A program made the translations under genes and the position numbers. Below, piece by piece: positions 1-7,271 of a stretch of 64,000 nucleotides of DNA. Location of the stretch: contig SEAC01000016.1 in NCBI GenBank assembly GCA_004173235.1, positions 1 through 64,000 of the forward strand, given 5' to 3'. The notes below the pieces were generated by a model. It made no database searches and had not been told where the DNA came from. It was given only the letters and a program-made list of their open reading frames with translations. The number at the start of each line of letters is the position of its first letter. Position 1 is the first letter of the stretch. The stretch is from Chitinophagaceae bacterium. Its GTDB lineage: Bacteria; Bacteroidota; Bacteroidia; Chitinophagales; Chitinophagaceae.

Positions 1-520
1 CGGAGGGCTGCCGGGCAGCAGCGAGTCGCTGTGGAGGGGAAGTCAACTCTTTTCCCGTTGCAGGTTCTGCATGGTGCGGCGTATTAGTTCCCGGCGGCAA
101 GCGCCGGGATGACGGGCGCGCCCTTGGGAAAAAGGGTGGCGCGGCCGGGGGCGAATACCACCAATGCCCCATGGCCGCGCCCATTGCACTCCCCCGTGCG
201 GGCCGTCATCCCGCTGCGCAGCAGCGGGATCTTAGTTCCCAGCGGCAAGCGCCGGGATCACGGGCGCTCCCTTTGGAAGAAGGATGGCGCGGCCGGGGGC
301 GAATACCACCAATGCCCCATGGCCGCGCCCATTGCAGCAGCGAGTCGCTGTGGAGGGGAGGAGTAAACTCTTTTTCCGTTGCAGGTTCTGCATGGTGCGG
401 CGTATTAGTTCCCGGCGGCAAGCGCCGGGATGACGGGCGCTTCTTTGGGAAAAGGATGGCGCGGCCGGGGGTGTCAGTGAATTTCTCCCTGGCCGCGCCG
501 TTGAACTTCCCACTTTTCCG
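1..520. repeat. Gene-free block of hairpin-containing direct repeats
   Basis: No credible gene is visible in these 520 bases. A unit beginning TTAGTTCCCGGCGGCAAGCG occurs near 84-119, 232-267 (one or two changes) and 405-440. Each copy contains the hairpin CCCGGCG-GCAAG-CGCCGGG. A longer direct repeat starts near 17 and again near 337, covering a GTTGCAGGTTCTGCATGGTG stretch and the hairpin unit. A GGCGCGGCCGGGGGCGAATA tract also recurs near 137 and 289, and a related hairpin CCCGCTGC-GCA-GCAGCGGG lies near 211-229. The structure resembles REP/BIME-like clusters. It lies downstream of the leftward batC-like gene and could act as its 3' end. Confidence 0.85.
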
Positions 521-1069
521 CTACCAGTCTTTGTTCGGCTGATCACCGCCGCCGGGCGCCTTTTTGCTCTGCTGCAGCTTCCGCTCCTTGTCCTGCAGCT
601 GCTTCAGCTTGCGGTCGGCGTCGCTGTCGTTCTTGTCGTTAGAGGAACCGCCACCACCGCTGTTCTGCTTCAGCTCGAGCAGCGCCTTCTGCAGGTTCTC
701 TCGGGCCTGCTTATCGTAAGGAGCGAGGCGCAGCGCGGATTTGTAGGCTTCGATGCTTTGTTCGAGGGCTTTCTGGCGGGTATACACCACGCCCATATTG
801 TACCAGGACTTGCTCCGCAGCGACGCGTCCACGCCGGGCGTGGTGAGGGGAGCCAGCACCGCCAGCGCTTCGTCGTAGCGGTTCTGGCGAATGAGGGCGC
901 TGGCGAGGTTGTACTGCGCCAGCGGATGGTTGCCGGCGCGCCGGTACTGCGTTTCGGCATAGGTCCAGTCGCCGCTGCGGTAAGCTGCATTGCCCTCGCG
1001 GATCGCCTCCTGCTGCGCCATCCCGGGAAGGCTGCAAACGAGCGCGACGAGGATCAGGATCATTTTCAT
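521..1069 (-). CDS. batC: BatC-like periplasmic TPR protein
   Basis: A 182-residue protein with an N-terminal signal peptide (hydrophobic residues 3-18 ending GMAQ). Two to three tetratricopeptide repeats follow from about residue 20 to 120 (AAYRSGDWTYAETQYRRAG, then ALIRQNRYDEALAVL). The tail is charged and probably coiled (DADRKLKQLQDKERKLQ). In Bacteroides-type Bat operons a small TPR protein follows a VWA-domain membrane protein and is linked to aerotolerance or envelope stress. Here it overlaps the upstream VWA gene by the four bases ATGA, so the two are probably translationally coupled. No batD or batE follows within the window; repeats begin right after the stop. The family call rests on fold and neighbourhood. 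Confidence 0.75.
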   Translation of the reverse strand: MKMILILVALVCSLPGMAQQEAIREGNAAYRSGDWTYAETQYRRAGNHPLAQYNLASALIRQNRYDEALAVLAPLTTPGVDASLRSKSWYNMGVVYTRQKALEQSIEAYKSALRLAPYDKQARENLQKALLELKQNSGGGGSSNDKNDSDADRKLKQLQDKERKLQQSKKAPGGGDQPNKDW

Positions 1070-2085
1070 GCGCGGATCTTTTTACGTTCGGGAATGAAGG
1101 CTTCGAGCAGCAGCAGGAAGATCATCGGGCCGATGAGCCAGTAATAAAACGTTTCGTAGCTCAGTTGCGTTTTGTCGATCAGGCTCGTGTTCTTCACGGT
1201 AGACAGCTGCGCCATCAGCGCGGATGATGCCGAGGAAGCGCCCGTTGCACCTGCATCCATCCGGATGTATTTGCCCTTGCCGGCAGCTGCAAGCTGCTGG
1301 AGGATGGGTTCGTTGAGTTTGGAAAGCACGACGTTGCCCGACTCGTCTTTTTTCGGCGCCTTCGTTTTCGGGTCGATGATGGTGCTGCCACCCGGCGAGC
1401 CGATGCCGATGGTATTGATCATCACGCCGCGGTCGATGAGCTCCTTGGCGGCATCGGTGGCCTGCTCGTCGTGCGTTTCGCCATCGGTCACCAGCAGCAC
1501 GGTGCGGTAGCGCCCCTGCTCGTTGCCAAAGGACAGCAGCGCCTGCTGCAGCGCCTCCCCGATGGCGGTGCCCTGCCCTGGTACCTGCTGCGGGTTGGCG
1601 GTTTCGATAAAGAGCGTAGCCGCGCCGTGGTCGTAGGTGAGGGGCAGCTGCGCGTAGGCGTGTCCGGCAAACACCACCAGCGCCACGCGGTCGTTGGGAC
1701 GTGCTTTCAAAACATTCTTCAGCAACGCTTTCGCGGCATCGAGTCGGCTGGGTACCACGTCGGTAGCCAGCATCGAGTTACTCACATCCAGCAGAAAAAC
1801 CTGGTCGATGCCGGAGCGGGCTTCCAGGTCGCCTGCCGCGGGGCGCCGCGGGTTGGCCAGCGCCAGCACGCCCAGGGTAAACGCAAGCGCGAAAAGCACG
1901 AACCGAACCGCAGCCCGGGCCGGCGCCGCATCGGGCAGCAGGCGCTTCACATTGCCTCCCATGGCCTGCAATGCCTTCTTCCGCTTGCTGCGGTGCAACA
2001 GGTACACGCCGGTAAGGGGCACCAGCAGCGCCAGCAGGTACAGCGCTTCGGGCCGCTCCAGCTGTATGTCGAAAGGCAGGGTCAT
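1066..2085 (-). CDS. batB: BatB/BatA-like VWA-domain membrane protein
   Basis: A 339-residue inner-membrane protein. Two hydrophobic segments lie near the N terminus (about 14-30 and 60-80) and one near the C terminus (about 312-330), bracketing a von Willebrand factor A domain. The metal-site motif DxSxS is intact (FLLDVSNSM, about residue 98), as is the later LLVTDGETHD element. Such proteins are thought to form membrane complexes with TPR partners, and the next gene encodes one with a 4-bp overlap. In complete Bat operons a MoxR ATPase, a DUF58 protein and a second VWA protein precede it. None is seen here; a repeat-filled gap and an unrelated beta-lactamase-like gene lie upstream. The symbol batB is by analogy only. 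Confidence 0.75.
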   Translation of the reverse strand: MTLPFDIQLERPEALYLLALLVPLTGVYLLHRSKRKKALQAMGGNVKRLLPDAAPARAAVRFVLFALAFTLGVLALANPRRPAAGDLEARSGIDQVFLLDVSNSMLATDVVPSRLDAAKALLKNVLKARPNDRVALVVFAGHAYAQLPLTYDHGAATLFIETANPQQVPGQGTAIGEALQQALLSFGNEQGRYRTVLLVTDGETHDEQATDAAKELIDRGVMINTIGIGSPGGSTIIDPKTKAPKKDESGNVVLSKLNEPILQQLAAAGKGKYIRMDAGATGASSASSALMAQLSTVKNTSLIDKTQLSYETFYYWLIGPMIFLLLLEAFIPERKKIRA

Positions 2086-2119
2086 TAGCGGGGCTTTGTG
2101 TAAATATCAGGCCAAAGGC

Positions 2120-2282
2120 GGGAATGTGCTAATGCCTGCCCGACGAAGCAAGGCGACGGCGGGGGGTAATGCCTGTCGGACGAAGCGAAAGGAGATGCTT
2201 GCTGGTTCCCCTTCCCTTAGGGAAGGGGTTGGGGGATGGGTCTGGCGAATGGGGTAGGAAAGGCTTGGGGGATGGGTCGGAA
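2120..2282. repeat. Direct repeats with a 9-bp-stem palindrome
   Basis: This gap upstream of the VWA gene holds two copies of a TAATGCCTGnCnGACGAAGC unit (near 2130 and 2168). It also contains the perfect hairpin CCCCTTCCC-TTA-GGGAAGGGG at 2208-2228 and two copies of TTGGGGGATGGGTC (near 2229 and 2264). The hairpin followed by a G-rich tract resembles the termini of the DUF559 cassette at 62575 and 63548. No gene is visible. Confidence 0.7.
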
Positions 2283-2291
2283 GCACACTCA

Positions 2292-3098
2292 TTACTTCTT
2301 TCCTTCCAGGAACCCTAGATCTTTCAGCATCCCCTTGAGTATTTGGAGACGCAAGGTTTGCACATCCGTACCCGGCTGCGTGGTTTCGAAATTCAGCACG
2401 AAGAAGTAGGGGTGGTTATTTTCTTCTACCCAACCCACTACCCACGCCAGCTCGCGGCCGTTTTCTTTGATGCCGAGGCCGGTTTTGTAGGCGAGTCGGT
2501 AGGCGGGCGTGCTTTCCAACAGCATGGCGCGGCGCACGATCTCCTGGTTGGTTTTGAAGAAAGGAAGCTGGTTGAAGTAGAGCCGCTTTACGAGCCCAAG
2601 CTCTTCGTCGGGGCGCACCTTGAGGCTGTTGTCGAGCCAGAAGCTGTCCACCTTTGATATCTTTTTGTTGCCGTAAGAAAGCGAGTCGAGCCAGCCCTGC
2701 ATTGTGTCGCGGCCAATGCGGCGCGCGAGCTCCTGGTACCACGCGGGGCACGAGCGGCGAAAGGCGGTGTACATGCTCATGTTCTCGTTGCACTCGGTGC
2801 GGGGGGAGGCCACGCCGTTCCAGTTGATCACCATCGAATCGTTGGTGATCTTGCCGGTTTGCAGCCCGATCAGCGAATGGACGATCTTGAACGTAGATGC
2901 CGGCGTAAAGGCGCTGTCGCGATAGCGGGCGAGGTTATACATCGTAAACTCGCCGTTGGCGTTGTTCAGCAGGGCGAAGCACCCTTCGGTCTTACTGTCG
3001 GTGAAGTACTTGCCAAGCGAGTCGTCGGTAGTTACGTTGTTGGTGGAGCAGCCGGCAAGGAGGGATGCGGAGAAAAGGAAAGCGAGGAAGTGGCGCAT
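2292..3098 (-). CDS. Class D beta-lactamase-like (OXA-family) lipoprotein
   Basis: A 268-residue serine beta-lactamase/penicillin-binding-fold protein. It begins with a lipoprotein signal ending LLAGC (lipidated Cys17), so it is probably membrane-anchored. Class D signatures appear in order: STFK with the nucleophilic serine (PASTFK), YGN (SLSYGNKKI), KTG (YKTGLG) and the downstream WVVGWVE stretch. The motif-II position normally S-x-V reads SCP before WYQELARRIG, which is atypical. I chose the start at 3098 because it gives a clean lipoprotein signal and a family-typical length; an in-frame extension to 3437 runs through intergenic repeats. Whether it hydrolyses beta-lactams or is a BlaR-sensor-like relative cannot be told from sequence. 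A -7 promoter box lies five bases upstream. Confidence 0.85.
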   Translation of the reverse strand: MRHFLAFLFSASLLAGCSTNNVTTDDSLGKYFTDSKTEGCFALLNNANGEFTMYNLARYRDSAFTPASTFKIVHSLIGLQTGKITNDSMVINWNGVASPRTECNENMSMYTAFRRSCPAWYQELARRIGRDTMQGWLDSLSYGNKKISKVDSFWLDNSLKVRPDEELGLVKRLYFNQLPFFKTNQEIVRRAMLLESTPAYRLAYKTGLGIKENGRELAWVVGWVEENNHPYFFVLNFETTQPGTDVQTLRLQILKGMLKDLGFLEGKK

Positions 3099-3103
3099 GC
3101 GCG

Positions 3104-3111
3104 CAAAGTTA
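3104..3111 (-). promoter_or_regulatory. -7 promoter box of the class D beta-lactamase-like gene
   Basis: TAACTTTG on the minus strand matches the Bacteroidota -7 consensus TAnnTTTG. Only five bases separate it from the ATG at 3098, so transcription would start at or next to the start codon. No clear -33 TTTG is visible. Confidence 0.5.
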
Positions 3112-3124
3112 TGCGCACGGAACT

Positions 3125-3234
3125 CACGGAAAACACGGAATGCGGGCAGGGAAGGGTGGTCGGCCGAACTAAAACACGCTTTGCATCGTGCGCAGCCAAA
3201 CTTTTTTCTTTCCGTGCATTCCGTGTTTTCCGTG
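3125..3234. repeat. 19-bp perfect inverted repeat built of ACGGAA words
   Basis: The left arm 3125-3143 (CACGGAAAACACGGAATGC) is exactly complementary to the right arm 3216-3234, separated by about 72 bases. Flanking words ACGGA/TCCGT extend the similarity imperfectly. The pair sits between divergent genes, so it is unlikely to be a simple terminator. Confidence 0.8.
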
Positions 3235-3297
3235 CGCCCCTCCCGGCCGAAGGCCGCTATATGCCGATTTTTGTTCATCTTTAGGCCACCAAAACTT

Positions 3298-4218
3298 ATG
3301 AGTAACATGCGTTTTCTCTCCGCGATGCTCCTGGCGGGCGTCGTTGCTTTTGCCAGCTGCAAAAAAGACGACCGCGCCGAATACCGGGCGTCGCTCATCT
3401 TCAAGTTCCGCTTCGACAGCACGCAGGTGCGGCTCAATAACGTGGGTCAGCCAACGGGCCTTGCCATGAACAACGCGGCGCAAAGCCCTGTGTTCAATTC
3501 AATGAGCGCGCACTACCTCGAGCTGGCGCCAACGGCGCACACGGCGCTGGGCAGCGGCGTGGTGCTGTACCGCGCAGCCGAAACCACCGCGGGCGGCCCC
3601 AATGCCATCGACTTCAGCCAGGCCAACATCGTGGGCAACGGCGGTGTCTTCCTTTCCGTGCCGCTCACCGACGTGCCTCCCGGCGAATACGAGTGGTTGC
3701 GCACATCGCTTTCGTACCAGAATTTCGACGTCAAGTTTTATGTAGACGATACCATCGCCACGCTTCCCATCCGCCAGGAATTCATGGGCACGGTTGCCGG
3801 CTTCCTCGGTTTCAACAATTACATCGGGTCGTTCCGCATCAAAGACACCAGCATCGCCGTGGGCAAGAACCGCCCGCAGGGCTTCTGGGGCTTCGAGTCG
3901 CTGGTGCGCTACCAGGGCTACAATTTCCGGTTTGTTGATACCGCTACCGCCATGGCCGGTGCCACCACGGTGGTCAACCCGCTCTTCGCCACATCGCCCA
4001 TCCCGCCGGGCTCCTGCGTGGTAACGGCTTCCTTTGCCCCGGGCAAGCTGGTCATCCGCGGCGACGAAACAAAGAACATCGTCGTGGAAGTATCGCTCTC
4101 TACCAACAAAAGCTTCGAGTGGTACGACCTGGTGCGCGACGGCCGCTGGGAGCCGGGCAAGGGAGAAACCGTGCAGGATATGGGTGTGCGCGGGATGATC
4201 CCGAAAGTGGTGCAATAG
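3298..4218 (+). CDS. Hypothetical surface lipoprotein
   Basis: A 306-residue protein of unrecognised family. The N terminus is a lipoprotein signal with lipobox-like FASC (Cys21) followed by KKDD. A short charged run after the lipidated cysteine is typical of Bacteroidota lipoproteins sent to the outer surface. The mature part is rich in aromatic and beta-prone segments (KFRFDST, VKFYVDDTIATLP, NFRFVDT) and is probably a beta-sandwich. No catalytic motif is apparent. The start at 3298 is preferred over an in-frame ATG at 3307 only because it comes first; both keep the signal. Upstream in-frame sequence runs through the inverted repeat and is not coding. The gene stands alone. Confidence 0.8.
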   Translation: MSNMRFLSAMLLAGVVAFASCKKDDRAEYRASLIFKFRFDSTQVRLNNVGQPTGLAMNNAAQSPVFNSMSAHYLELAPTAHTALGSGVVLYRAAETTAGGPNAIDFSQANIVGNGGVFLSVPLTDVPPGEYEWLRTSLSYQNFDVKFYVDDTIATLPIRQEFMGTVAGFLGFNNYIGSFRIKDTSIAVGKNRPQGFWGFESLVRYQGYNFRFVDTATAMAGATTVVNPLFATSPIPPGSCVVTASFAPGKLVIRGDETKNIVVEVSLSTNKSFEWYDLVRDGRWEPGKGETVQDMGVRGMIPKVVQ

Positions 4219-4224
4219 AAATAA

Positions 4225-4307
4225 GCAATTTTCAATGGTCAATGCTCAATGTTCAACGGGATCTTCCTTGAATATTGGGCATTGTGCGTTGAGCGTTGAA
4301 AATTTCT
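4225..4307. repeat. Imperfect inverted repeat of TTTCAATGCTCAATG words
   Basis: The left half (4225-4255) is made of TTTCAATG/GTCAATG/CTCAATG/TTCAA words. The right half (4269-4307) reads as their complement (TTGAATATTGGGCATTG, GCGTTGAGCGTTGAAAATTT). The right arm overlaps the proposed sigma-factor promoter. Confidence 0.65.
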
Positions 4308-4320
4308 ACGCCTATCTTCG
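4289..4320 (+). promoter_or_regulatory. Putative promoter of the ECF sigma gene
   Basis: TTG at 4289-4291, a 21-base spacer, then TATCTTCG at 4313-4320 fits the Bacteroidota TTTG-N19..21-TAnnTTTG pattern with small deviations. The ATG at 4326 follows after five bases, so the message would be nearly leaderless. The same TATCTTCG box precedes the gene starting at 11844. Confidence 0.45.
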
Positions 4321-4325
4321 CCCTA

Positions 4326-4880
4326 ATGGCCTTGACGAATCAGGATGATGCCGAGCTGCTGCGGAAATTCCGCGAGCCTGCCACGCGGGAGGCGGCGTAT
4401 ACGTTGCTTATCCGCAAATACCAGGAGCGGCTCTATTGGCATGTGCGCCGGATCGTGGTGCACCACGAGGACGCCAACGATGTGCTGCAGAACGTGTTCA
4501 TCCGCGTATGGAACGCCCTCGCGAATTTCAAGGAAGAATCGCAACTCTACACCTGGCTCTACCGCATCGCCACCAACGAATGCCTCACCTACCTCGAAAA
4601 CCTGAAGAAGCGCGCTTCCGTTGCGCTCGACGATGTGGCTTCCGGCCTTGAGAACCGCGTGCGGGCCGAAACCGGCTTCGACGCCAACAAACTCGAGTGG
4701 AAACTGCAGCTGGCCATCCAGAAATTGCCCGAAAAGCAGCGGATCGTATTCACCCTCCGGTATTACGACGAGATGCCTTACGAGGAGATGAGCCGCGTGC
4801 TGGAAACCAGCGAGGGAGCCCTCAAGGCGAGCTACCACCATGCAGCCAAAAAAATCGAGGATTATATACTGAATCATTAA
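4326..4880 (+). CDS. ECF-type RNA polymerase sigma factor
   Basis: A 184-residue sigma-70 family factor of the small extracytoplasmic class. Region 2 is recognisable around residues 25-90 (core contact DANDVLQNVFIRVWNAL; -10 melting/recognition LYTWLYRIATNECL). Region 4 lies around 125-180 (LPEKQRIVFTLRYYDEMPYEEMSRVLETSEGALKAS is the helix-turn-helix stretch, shown as LPEKQRIVF and SEGALKAS). I start it at 4326 because an in-frame ATG at 4296 lies upstream of the predicted -7 box and adds non-family residues. The next two genes encode a membrane-anchored VPxGYF protein and a Spy-like protein, an arrangement typical of envelope-stress sigma operons in this phylum. Confidence 0.92.
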   Translation: MALTNQDDAELLRKFREPATREAAYTLLIRKYQERLYWHVRRIVVHHEDANDVLQNVFIRVWNALANFKEESQLYTWLYRIATNECLTYLENLKKRASVALDDVASGLENRVRAETGFDANKLEWKLQLAIQKLPEKQRIVFTLRYYDEMPYEEMSRVLETSEGALKASYHHAAKKIEDYILNH

Positions 4881-4913
4881 ACCCCGGAGCCCTTTTTGCG
4901 TCTGAAAAAAGCA

Positions 4914-5609
4914 ATGGAACCCCGTAAAAACATAGCACAGGAGCTGCAGGAGGCCGGAGTGAACCTCCCGGCGGGCCTCAATGCGCGGCCCTACGCCGTG
5001 CCGGCAGGCTACTTTGCTCTCTTTGCGGAAGCCGTGCTGCGCGAGATCCGCCGCCGCGAGGCCTCGGACGAACTGCAGCAAGTTTCGCCGCTGCTGGCGG
5101 GTTTGCAGCGCTCCATGCCCTATTCTGTACCCCCGGGATACTTTGGCGAGGCAGTCGTTCCGTCGCTGCTCGACGGCCTCGACCGTACGATGCCTTTTGC
5201 CGTGCCTGCGGGTTATTTTGAAGGGTTGCCGCAACAGTTGCTTTCCAGGGCCAATGCCGTTGCCGAACCGGTGGAAGAAGCGCCTGTGCAGGCACGCGTG
5301 CTCCGTATGCGTCCCCGCTGGATGCAGGTGGCTGCCGCGGCCGTGGTGGCCGGCGCGCTCGCCGTGGGCGGCTGGCTCTACGAAGGCAATTCCGGCTCCA
5401 GTGGTCCGGAGGTGGTGATGCAGAGCGGCCTCCGAACCGTATCCGACCAGGCCCTGGAGGATTTCATACAGAATACCGCCCCGAATGCCTCTGCCAGCAC
5501 GGCAACGGCGCAGGGTGAAGTGAAAGCGATGTTGAAAGATGTTCCGCTGTCGGAAATGGACGCCTTCCTCGAGCAGGTGCCCCTCGACGACGTGTCGGAT
5601 ATGAACTAG
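4914..5609 (+). CDS. Anti-sigma-factor-like protein with three VPxGYF repeats and one membrane helix
   Basis: A 231-residue protein encoded 33 bases after the sigma gene. The cytoplasmic N-terminal part has three repeats of the form P-[YF]-[AS]-VP-x-GYF (YAVPAGYF, YSVPPGYF, FAVPAGYF) about 40-45 residues apart. A single hydrophobic segment follows at about residues 135-155 (MQVAAAAVVAGALAVGGWLY), then a periplasmic tail ending in several leucine/aspartate pairs. The gene order and single-span topology suggest it sequesters the upstream sigma factor at the membrane. It lacks a recognisable zinc-binding anti-sigma motif, so the role is inferred from position. The start at 4914 (MEPRKN) is chosen over 4896 because the latter adds only a short unconserved stretch. 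Confidence 0.75.
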   Translation: MEPRKNIAQELQEAGVNLPAGLNARPYAVPAGYFALFAEAVLREIRRREASDELQQVSPLLAGLQRSMPYSVPPGYFGEAVVPSLLDGLDRTMPFAVPAGYFEGLPQQLLSRANAVAEPVEEAPVQARVLRMRPRWMQVAAAAVVAGALAVGGWLYEGNSGSSGPEVVMQSGLRTVSDQALEDFIQNTAPNASASTATAQGEVKAMLKDVPLSEMDAFLEQVPLDDVSDMN

Positions 5610-5634
5610 ATAGTACCCTGAAACCTGAGAAACC

Positions 5635-6048
5635 ATGAAACGCTTTATTTACATATGCACGATGATCCTGGGGCTGGCCTTCAGCGCGTCTGCCCAGGGC
5701 GGCGACCGCGGCCCCGGCGCGCGGATGCGGCAGCGCATGCAGGAATACCTGCAAACCCGCCTCAGCCTGAGCAGCGCCGAAGCGGAGCGTTTCACCCCCG
5801 TATTCATCAACTATTTCAACGAGCTGCGCCAGGTGAACCAGCAATATCGCGGCGACCGCCTCGTGCTGCAGCAGAAGATCGTAGACCTCAGGCTTCGCTA
5901 CCGCGAGCAGTTTCGACCCATCATGGGCGAGAAGCGGAGCAACGACATTTTTGTGTACGAGCACGACTTCGTAGACCAGGTAAAGAAGATCCGCGAGGAG
6001 CGTTTGCAAAACCGGGCTGACCGCGAACGCCCCGGAAAAAGATTTTAG
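5635..6048 (+). CDS. Spy/CpxP-like periplasmic stress protein
   Basis: A 137-residue secreted protein with a signal peptide (hydrophobic 4-20, cleavage near SASAQ). The rest is almost wholly helical and rich in arginine, glutamine and glutamate (RMRQRMQEYLQTRL, QQYRGDRLVLQQKIVDLRL). This composition is typical of small Spy/CpxP-like periplasmic proteins, which act as chaperones or stress sensors. It follows the anti-sigma-like gene by 25 bases and completes a sigma / membrane regulator / periplasmic sensor trio. LTxxQ repeats are not clear, so the family assignment is by composition and context. A terminator hairpin follows at 6115. Confidence 0.7.
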   Translation: MKRFIYICTMILGLAFSASAQGGDRGPGARMRQRMQEYLQTRLSLSSAEAERFTPVFINYFNELRQVNQQYRGDRLVLQQKIVDLRLRYREQFRPIMGEKRSNDIFVYEHDFVDQVKKIREERLQNRADRERPGKRF

Positions 6049-6114
6049 GCGGCTGTTGCTGAAAAGCACAAATTCCATTATATTTGAAATTGGTGTTTTT
6101 CATAGGTTAGCAAC

Positions 6115-6149
6115 GGCCGGCTCTTTTTAGGGCAGGCCTTTTTTCTTTT
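6115..6149 (+). terminator. Rho-independent terminator of the sigma operon
   Basis: A stem GGCCGGCTC / GGGCAGGCC (eight of nine positions pair, one G-T) encloses TTTTTA and is followed by TTTTTTCTTTT. It lies 66 bases after the Spy-like stop codon. Confidence 0.65.
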
Positions 6150-6393
6150 AAAGCCTAACACTTCTTTAACAGTTCAACACATCATTTGCGCGAAGCCTTG
6201 TCCCGCCTGAATTTCAGCGGGATTTGTCATTTTAAAGGCGATGTCTTCAGCAAGTGATTCTACGCGTGTTTGAAGCGTACTTTTCACGTCTTTTTGCTCC
6301 TTCCACGCGTGCATCCACCCGGTGCCGGCAGCGTAAAAACGACCCCCGCAGGGGTGATTTTCACCGGTGGACAGGAAATTTTTTCAAAAAAAA
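6150..6393. other. Non-coding gap between the sigma operon and the kinase remnant
   Basis: With the terminator region this makes a stretch of about 345 bases (6049-6393) without a gene. It contains a bulged hairpin at 6202-6221 (CCCG...CTGA-ATT-TCAG-CGGG) and the small palindromes CCCC-GCA-GGGG and GGTGA-TTT-TCACC just before 6370. No promoter, RNA gene or reading frame is convincing. Confidence 0.5.
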
Positions 6394-7233
6394 TCAGTCA
6401 GCAGCCCCTGCATCGGGGTGATGCACAGGGAGGAGCACTTTGAAAACGGCTCCAAGGTCTTCGTGACCCTCGGCACGGATGGTGCCGCCGTGATTTTCCA
6501 CCACTTTTCGGCAAAGGGCGAGGCCAATCCCCGAACCACGAACTTGGCTACCTCGAAAAACTGATGCGCTCCGCCGAGCGGATGACCCTGCTCATTCACG
6601 ACCTGCTGGCCTACTCCGCACTGCGCAAGCAGCATCTTCTGCCTTCGCCATGCACTGCGCGCAGCAAAGTAGGCGCTCAGCAGCATCGCAAGCGCGATGA
6701 AAACGAACAACCACGAAAGAATGGAATTCAGATGAACGAAGTGCTGCAGCTATTCCTGGCGCTGCAGCAAGAGGTTTTGTTCGCGGGCGATGGCCGTGCG
6801 GATGCGCTGGTGCATTGTGAAGAGCGTGATGAGGCGCTTGCTGTCGCCACTTTCCACCAGCTCGCTGATGTTGTATTTCAACAACACGGGAACCTGCTCG
6901 CGCAACTGCGCGGCGAGCGTATCCATTTCGGCGCGTTGCTCCGGACTGTTTGCAAACAGCAATTGCAGTTCCTCCATCCGTTGGGAATGGCCGCGGCCTC
7001 TTGCAACGACAGGCGATAGAAGGAAAGACCGGTCTTGTTGGCAAGCCGTTCGGAATAGATCTGCGCGCTTTTGAAATGATTGGAAAGCTGCTCCAGCCGC
7101 CCGATGATCTCGTGCGTGCGGGCCACCTGCGCCCCGTGATTTCTACCCGCCAGAACGTAACCCTGTTGAGGATGATCACGCTGAGGAGCAGCAGCAAGGC
7201 TACGCCAAACGATACGATCGGTTTTTGATTCAT
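6394..7233 (-). pseudogene. Remnant of a CHASE3 sensor histidine kinase with an internally inverted segment
   Basis: Pieces of a hybrid-membrane histidine kinase are readable but not joinable. From the ATG at 7233 there is a first membrane helix (VSFGVALLLLLSVIILN). After a frameshift comes a CHASE3-like helical stretch (ARTHEIIGRLEQLSNHFKSA). After another shift this continues as MEELQLLFANSPEQRAEMDT to LLQRQE. Another shift precedes a second helix (LFVFIALAMLLSAYFAA). The HisKA-like piece (EKLMRSAERMTLLIHDLLAY) is encoded on the opposite strand at 6540-6632. The minus strand then resumes at the ATPase G2 box (GSGIGLALCRKVVENHGG) to a stop at 6394. The N, D and G1 boxes are missing, so no functional kinase can be made. 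Confidence 0.8.
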
Positions 7234-7271
7234 GGGGTTAGGGGCTGTGTTAAAGATACGGCATTGCCCCC

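Noticed and set aside
2292-3098. An acquired antibiotic-resistance gene
   Set aside because: No integron, insertion sequence or plasmid feature is adjacent, and base composition looks native; environmental Bacteroidota often carry such genes.
6394-7233. A phase-variable invertible kinase segment
   Set aside because: The flipped piece lacks flanking inverted repeats, no invertase is nearby, and multiple frameshifts plus missing ATPase boxes mean inversion would not restore a gene.
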